DNA from: Mesorhizobium sp. | GTDB lineage: Bacteria > Pseudomonadota > Alphaproteobacteria > Rhizobiales > Rhizobiaceae | Reading direction: 5' to 3' | Length of the DNA: 64,000 nt | Assembly: GCA_004017275.1 (NCBI GenBank) | Contig: SAKE01000011.1 | Coordinates: 90,478-154,477 of the forward strand | In this document: piece after piece, positions 59,738 through 64,000 of the stretch | How positions within the stretch are numbered: position 1 is the stretch's first letter | Layout: the number at the start of each line of letters is the position of its first letter | Notes under the pieces: model-generated | What the model saw: only the letters and a program-made list of their open reading frames with translations | Told to the model about the DNA's origin: nothing | The model's database searches: none | Position numbers and translations under genes: made by a program

Positions 59738-60497
59738 GGTCATGTCCTTTGAATGGGTTGGGGTTGAGGATGATGTCGAGGATCTCGGCCTCGAGCGCAC
59801 TTGCCTGCCGCGCGGCATCACCGCCAAGGCTGCGCGGGCGCGGCAGCGGCACCTTGAGTTCACGGACGATGCGGGCCGGGCGCGCCGACAGCACGTAGAT
59901 GCGGTCGGACAGGAACACGGCTTCGCGCACGTCATGAGTGATCAGCAGCGCCGTCCAGCGGTGGTGCTGCCACATCTGTTCGAGCCAGCGCTGCATGGCA
60001 GTGCGGGTCAGTGCATCGAGCGCGCCGAACGGCTCGTCGAGCAGCAGCATGTCGCGTTCTTGCACCACGGTGCGCAGCAAGGCCGCGCGCTGGCGCATGC
60101 CGCCGGACAGCTGCGCCGGAAAATGCCGCTCGAAGCCGGCAAGCCCGAATTCGGCAAACAACGGCGCGACGCGCGCCCGCGCCGCCTTGCGCCTGATGCC
60201 CTGCACTTCGAGCCCAAGCGTCGCGTTGTCGAGGATGCGTCGCCACGGCATCAGCGCGTCGCGTTGCGGCATGAAGGCGAAGTGCCTGCCGTGGTCATCG
60301 AGCGGCGCACCGTCGAACAACATCTCACCCTCGCCATGCTCGGCGCCGGTCAGAAGCTGGAACAGCGTCGACTTGCCGGCACCCGAGGGTCCAAGGATCG
60401 AGACGAATTCACCGGCACCGACAATCAGCGAAATATCGGCCAGAACGTCGAGCCCACCGAACGCCTTGCGCACATGCCGCAGCTCGAGCCGGCTCAT
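59730..60497 (-). CDS. thiZ: Thiamine-precursor ABC transporter ATP-binding protein ThiZ
   Basis: A 255-residue ATPase with Walker A GPSGAGKST, Q-loop FMPQRDALMPW, signature LSGGMRQRAALLRTV, Walker B MLLLDEPFGALD and LLITHD. It belongs to the taurine/nitrate/ThiZ type of ATPases. ATG 60497 overlaps the permease stop by four bases (ATGA). It powers import with ThiX and ThiY. Confidence 0.9.
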   Translation of the reverse strand: MSRLELRHVRKAFGGLDVLADISLIVGAGEFVSILGPSGAGKSTLFQLLTGAEHGEGEMLFDGAPLDDHGRHFAFMPQRDALMPWRRILDNATLGLEVQGIRRKAARARVAPLFAEFGLAGFERHFPAQLSGGMRQRAALLRTVVQERDMLLLDEPFGALDALTRTAMQRWLEQMWQHHRWTALLITHDVREAVFLSDRIYVLSARPARIVRELKVPLPRPRSLGGDAARQASALEAEILDIILNPNPFKGHDHD

Positions 60498-61309
60498 GGC
60501 CGCCGCCCCTTCCCTGCGATTGCCTTGCCGGTTCGCTCCCAGGGCATGGCGAGGCGCTGCAGCAGCACAGTCAACCCGAACAGGACGAGTGTCAGCGCGG
60601 CACTGACACCGACGGCGGCCAGCACCAGATCGGGGCGAAAATTGTTCTTGGCGTTGAGCATGTAGATGCCCAGCCCCTTCGCCGCACCGGCATATTCGGC
60701 GAAGATGGCGCCAACCACGGCATAGGTGATGGAAATCCTCAGGCCAGCAAAGAAGTACGGCAGCGCCGAAGGCAGCCGCGCCAACATGAAGATGCGCCAT
60801 CGCCCCGCCCCCATGGCGCGCAGCATTTGCCCGATCTCGGCTTCGGTCGACTCGTAACCCTCGACCAGTGCGACCAGCATCGGAAAGAAGGTGACCAGCG
60901 CCACCAGCATGATCTTGGGTGCCAGCCCGAAGCCGAACCACAGCACCACCAGCGGCGCAATCGCCACCAGCGGCAAGGTCTGGCTGACGATGAAGACGGG
61001 AAACAGCGCACGCCGCAGCGGCTGGAAGAAGTCGACCAGCATCGACAGCGCAAAGGCGGCACTGAGCGAACAGGCAAAGCCAAGCAGCGTGGCGCGGATG
61101 GTGGGGATGGCGTTGTCGGCCAGCGCCTCGCGATTGAGCATCGCTTGCTCGAAGACGCGCGACGGCGCCGGCAATATCGTCGGCTTGATGCCGGAACAGG
61201 TGGCATAAAGCTGCCACGCCAGCAGCAGCAACCCGACCGGGACCATGGCCGGCCCTGCCCTGACAAGAAGGCTCGCGATCGGGCGCGAAGCGGCTGACGA
61301 TGAGATCAC
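60494..61309 (-). CDS. thiX: Thiamine-precursor ABC transporter permease ThiX
   Basis: A 271-residue inner-membrane permease with about six helices. The EAA loop reads EIGQMLRAMGAGRWRIFMLA, and ISQTLPLVAIAPLVVLWFGFG-like sequence precedes it. It is the channel of the ThiXYZ importer. The ykoF gene lies 38 bases upstream and thiZ overlaps downstream. Confidence 0.9.
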   Translation of the reverse strand: MISSSAASRPIASLLVRAGPAMVPVGLLLLAWQLYATCSGIKPTILPAPSRVFEQAMLNREALADNAIPTIRATLLGFACSLSAAFALSMLVDFFQPLRRALFPVFIVSQTLPLVAIAPLVVLWFGFGLAPKIMLVALVTFFPMLVALVEGYESTEAEIGQMLRAMGAGRWRIFMLARLPSALPYFFAGLRISITYAVVGAIFAEYAGAAKGLGIYMLNAKNNFRPDLVLAAVGVSAALTLVLFGLTVLLQRLAMPWERTGKAIAGKGRRP

Positions 61310-61347
61310 GGAAACAACCTTTGACGGCCGCGGAAGCGGCGGCAGCT

Positions 61348-61956
61348 TCAGACAGCCGAGGGGCTGTTGGCCGAGACCGTGACGTCGAGGGTTACGTGAC
61401 CGGCGCCTGGTCCGAAGCGGCAGAAAGCCTCATCCAGCGCCGAAAAGACCGCGCCGGCATCACCACGCAATTTCGTGCAGAAATGCTTCGAGCGCTCATA
61501 GACGCCGGACTGCTTGAGAAAGTCGATGCAGCCGTAAATCTCGTCCATGTGGTCGTCGGTGCCCATCACATAGAGCGAGAATTGCGCTGCCGCCGGTTGG
61601 CCGGTGGCATCAGCATTGCGCACTGCCGCAATCGCTGCATCCTTGCGCGGGCCGAGTGGCCCGGCAGGTCCGCCAAACGCATCGGAACGGCAGATCGGAT
61701 CATCCGGTTCGCCCGGGCAGCCGCGCGAGATGGTGGCCGACAACACGCAATGTTTGCCGCTGCGGGCTGCCGCCACGAAGAGGTCGCGCATGGCGGGAAA
61801 CAGCACTTCCGGCGGCCCGACCAGCAAGGTCGAAATGTCGTCGGTCTCGATCCTGAGCTTGTCGCGGTACGGATCGAGCGCGCCGAGCGCGCCAAGAATG
61901 ACGCCGACGAAATCGTCGGCCATGGGATATAGGGAAATCTGTGCGCCTGAAAACAT
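61348..61956 (-). CDS. ykoF: YkoF-family thiamine/HMP-binding protein
   Basis: A 202-residue protein with two YkoF-type ferredoxin-like repeats: GAQISLYPMADDFVGVILGA and AAQFSLYVMGTDDHMDEIY are the two equivalent strands. YkoF binds thiamine or its pyrimidine moiety in the cytoplasm. ATG 61956 is six bases after the riboswitch's conserved 3' helix, so its ribosome-binding site lies within reach of the switch. It is the first gene of ykoF-thiX-thiZ-thiY. Confidence 0.88.
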   Translation of the reverse strand: MFSGAQISLYPMADDFVGVILGALGALDPYRDKLRIETDDISTLLVGPPEVLFPAMRDLFVAAARSGKHCVLSATISRGCPGEPDDPICRSDAFGGPAGPLGPRKDAAIAAVRNADATGQPAAAQFSLYVMGTDDHMDEIYGCIDFLKQSGVYERSKHFCTKLRGDAGAVFSALDEAFCRFGPGAGHVTLDVTVSANSPSAV

Positions 61957-61962
61957 TGCCCG

Positions 61963-62053
61963 CCTCGCTCCGCTGGTATTACCCAGATCAGCTTTTAGGG
62001 TCTGTGGGCTTGCCGCCCCCGTCTCAGCCCCGACCGTACGGAGCACCCCTGTG
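61963..62053 (-). promoter_or_regulatory. TPP riboswitch (THI element)
   Basis: On the minus strand the conserved blocks occur in order: GGGGTGC (62049-62043), GCTGAGA (62028-62022), ACCCT (62001-61997) and CTGATCTGGGTAATACCAGC (61991-61972). The last ends just before GGAGCGAGGCGGGC and the ykoF ATG at 61956. Since no terminator hairpin stands between switch and gene, control by hiding the ribosome-binding site upon TPP binding is likely. Confidence 0.95.
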
Positions 62054-62358
62054 GATGCGCGGGTTAAAGCACCATTCGAGCTGAAGTGAAAGCCGTTTTT
62101 TCAGCGCACTGCGCCAAAAGCATTGCGCCAGGCGCGGTGCCGCCTGGGGAATTTTATCGGGAACCTTCACTGCCGCGACCGGTTGTCCCCGCGAGCATTC
62201 GCCCCCAGCGGAACCCCGGGGTGACATCTGCTGGTCGCTGAACAATCGCCACGACCGGCGTCTTCTGCGTTTTTGCTTGCCCTTTGCAGCCTCTTCCGAG
62301 CGATGGTGGAGTTTCGGCCATCGACGTTGCTGCATGATCCCATAGGAAGTCGCCGCGG
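62054..62358. other. Intergenic region with no recognised feature
   Basis: About 300 bases between the riboswitch and the stop of the autotransporter gene. Overlapping frames exist but have no family similarity that I can see and look like shadows. The promoter of the thiamine operon should lie at its left end. Confidence 0.4.
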
Positions 62359-64000
62359 TCACCACTGCACGTTGAAGCTGACCTTCCCGCCAATCGAGTA
62401 GCTGTCGCCAAAGTCCTGGAGGCTGGTGCGCGCGAATGCCTCGCCGTTGACGGAATAGCGCTCGTCCGACCAACTGTAGGAGCCACCGAGGCCCAATCCG
62501 CCCCACAGCGCCCGGTTCTCGCTGACGAATCTCGTTCCCGAGACATCGACATCGGAGCCGTCGAGGAAGTCGTAATAGAGATTGGCGATCCCGTAGACAC
62601 TTGAGCGGTTCACCTGACCTGTGGCATCCCGGAACTCGTTGTCATAATCGGCGGACAGTCCAAGGCGACCGATCAGAGTGTCGCCATCGCGCAGCGATAC
62701 TGCGGCGCCATAGGGATCGGCAAAGTCGTCGAAGCGCACGGACGAATAGGAAAGCTGGGCTTGCGGTGTCAGCGACCACCGCGCGCCAAGATCAATCTTC
62801 TGTCCCGTTTCGATGCTCAGTGCGTAGCCGAAGCCGTTATTGCCCTTTGTCAGCGTCCTGCTCAACGTGTCGGAACGAAGATCGCTGTCATACCAGGTCA
62901 GTTGCCCCTGAGCGTCGACATAGAGGCCGCTATTGCCGTACCAGGTCAACGTGCCGCCAAGGCCGTAGCCGGTGGCATCGATGCTGCCCGTGCCGAAGAG
63001 CGAGGCTACGTCTGCAGAAGCCGTACCATAGTGAATACTAAGCCCGCCAATCAGAGCGCCAGCCTCGCCTTCGAGCAACGCCCCGTCCACGCCCGTCTGC
63101 AGCTTCCAGATGTCCGCATCGTAGTCGGTGCCGGTCGTCGATGTTTCCGGTTCCGGATGGTTGTGAGCAGCCTCGATCCGTCCCCAGATGCCCTGCGTCT
63201 TCGTGCTTCCGTCCGCATCAGCCGTTGAGTTGCCGGCAGCCCAAGAGCGACCGCCGGTGCGCTGCTGGAGAGTGCCAAGCTGGTTGAAGCTCTGCAGGAC
63301 ACCCGCATAGGCCTCGTAGAGCGGCATGCCTGGTGCATAAAGTGGCGAAGGATCGGGGTCCGGGCCATCGATTAGATCCGAACGAAGGTACCAATCGCCA
63401 TCGGTGAACGTGCTAATGCCGTTCTTGTAGAGCCGATAGGCATAGGCGCCTGCAACGACAGCTCGATCACCCTGGAAGACGTAGTCGCCCAAAAGCGAAA
63501 AGGTGCCGTTGGAGGCTCCACCGACATCAACGATCTTGATGCCTTCAACCGTCTGCGCCCCGCTGCCGCCGACATTGATCACCTTGACGTTGGTGCTGCC
63601 AGACGTGTCGCCGGTAACGATCAGGCGGTCGGTAGCCGAGGCATCGCCCCCCAGCACCGTTTCGATCTCCAGCGTACCGCCATTGCCGGTATAATTGCCG
63701 TTAACCGTCAGCGTGCCGATAGAGTTGCCGGGGGCGATGGTGCCGGCGTTCGCCGTGTCGCAGACATTGCCGATGCCCTGCAGCCGTCCGCTTGCAAGCA
63801 CGTCCATGTCGCCGCAAAGACTGCCATTGACCGAGAGTGTACCAGCCTCTACCGAGGTGGTTCCGGTGAAACCAGAGCTGTCGCCGGTAAGTCTGGTAAG
63901 TCCCGCGCCGATCTGCCGGATGGCGCCCGATCCGGAAATGACGCCAGCGAAGGTGTAGGCATCCGACCGGTTGAAGGCGAGCGTGCCGTTGTTCGTCACG
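62359..64000 (-). CDS. Autotransporter, C-terminal part (runs off the right edge)
   Basis: At least 546 residues, incomplete at the 5' side. The visible N-terminal part is a beta-helix passenger with repeats such as GDSSGFTGTTSVEAGTLSVN and IAPGNSIGTLTVNGNYTGNG (the PGNSxG motif before autotransporter pores). From about residue 245 the outer-membrane autotransporter beta-barrel follows (GIWGRIEAAHN, LYVDAQGQLTWYDSDL, FARTSLQDFGDSYSIGGKVS), ending in Trp as expected for barrel insertion (FNVQW). The passenger would be exported to the cell surface. The start of the gene lies beyond position 64000. Function of the passenger is unknown. Confidence 0.85.
   Translation of the reverse strand, partial: VTNNGTLAFNRSDAYTFAGVISGSGAIRQIGAGLTRLTGDSSGFTGTTSVEAGTLSVNGSLCGDMDVLASGRLQGIGNVCDTANAGTIAPGNSIGTLTVNGNYTGNGGTLEIETVLGGDASATDRLIVTGDTSGSTNVKVINVGGSGAQTVEGIKIVDVGGASNGTFSLLGDYVFQGDRAVVAGAYAYRLYKNGISTFTDGDWYLRSDLIDGPDPDPSPLYAPGMPLYEAYAGVLQSFNQLGTLQQRTGGRSWAAGNSTADADGSTKTQGIWGRIEAAHNHPEPETSTTGTDYDADIWKLQTGVDGALLEGEAGALIGGLSIHYGTASADVASLFGTGSIDATGYGLGGTLTWYGNSGLYVDAQGQLTWYDSDLRSDTLSRTLTKGNNGFGYALSIETGQKIDLGARWSLTPQAQLSYSSVRFDDFADPYGAAVSLRDGDTLIGRLGLSADYDNEFRDATGQVNRSSVYGIANLYYDFLDGSDVDVSGTRFVSENRALWGGLGLGGSYSWSDERYSVNGEAFARTSLQDFGDSYSIGGKVSFNVQW

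Overview
The window is high-GC DNA that reads as an alphaproteobacterium of the order Rhizobiales, most likely Mesorhizobium or a close relative. This rests on the dense ribose-type sugar importers, the rhizobial small families (DUF982, DUF3309, DUF3175), EcfG/RpoE2-type promoters, MocD/MocE-like proteins and many short palindromic intergenic repeats. The species cannot be fixed without a database search. I see no rRNA, tRNA, CRISPR array or complete insertion sequence.

Layout. 0.1-3.2 kb: cell-wall genes (penicillin-binding protein 1C, a VanX/DdpX-type dipeptidase). 3.3-9.5 kb: sulfate importer (sbp-cysT-cysW-cysA), a decayed VapC, a second sulfate-binding protein and a cysteine-bearing Rrf2 regulator. 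9.5-12.2 kb: NmrA-like and DoxX-like proteins, a LysR regulator and an orphan coding remnant. 12.2-20.1 kb: leftward sugar/sugar-acid locus with MFS transporter, LacI regulator, ABC importer and gluconokinase, with a perfect LacI-type operator. 20.3-28.7 kb: two nearly identical FadR-type regulators around two dehydrogenases, then a second importer and a gluconate 5-dehydrogenase-like enzyme. Two matching FadR-type operators suggest one regulon. 28.9-37.1 kb: AraC regulator and a molybdenum-hydroxylase operon (SRPBCC, FAD, 2Fe-2S, a molybdenum subunit split over two genes, MoxR, VWA, amidohydrolase). 38.1-45.2 kb: third importer, in which one permease is fused to a strictosidine-synthase/SMP-30 beta-propeller and the next gene is a second propeller. 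45.5-46.9 kb: drug-efflux type MFS transporter. 47.0-55.6 kb: ornithine-cyclodeaminase-like and histidine-ammonia-lyase-like genes convergent with a seven-gene operon (aconitase X large and small, MocA-, MocC-, MocD- and MocE-like proteins, PanB-like protein). 55.8-58.7 kb: remnants and small stress-type genes. 58.7-62.1 kb: TPP-riboswitch-controlled ykoF-thiX-thiZ-thiY. 62.4 kb to the right edge: C-terminal part of an autotransporter.

The most interesting stretch is about 38-56 kb. MocD, MocE, MocA and MocC resemble rhizopine (methyl-inosamine) catabolism proteins, but here they sit with aconitase X, a PanB-like protein without recognisable metal ligands, an ammonia-lyase homologue lacking the Ser that forms the MIO cofactor, and an importer carrying its own lactonase-like propellers. 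This looks like an uncharacterised catabolic island. Its substrate cannot be named from sequence. The left boundary of a polyamine-transporter gene remnant (55.86 kb) lies next to the operon, consistent with insertion or rearrangement.

Most sugar-catabolism genes lie close together or overlap by 1-14 bases, so the operons are tightly coupled. Repeat elements of at least five types fill most intergenic gaps, and in two cases appear to supply a start codon or ribosome-binding site.
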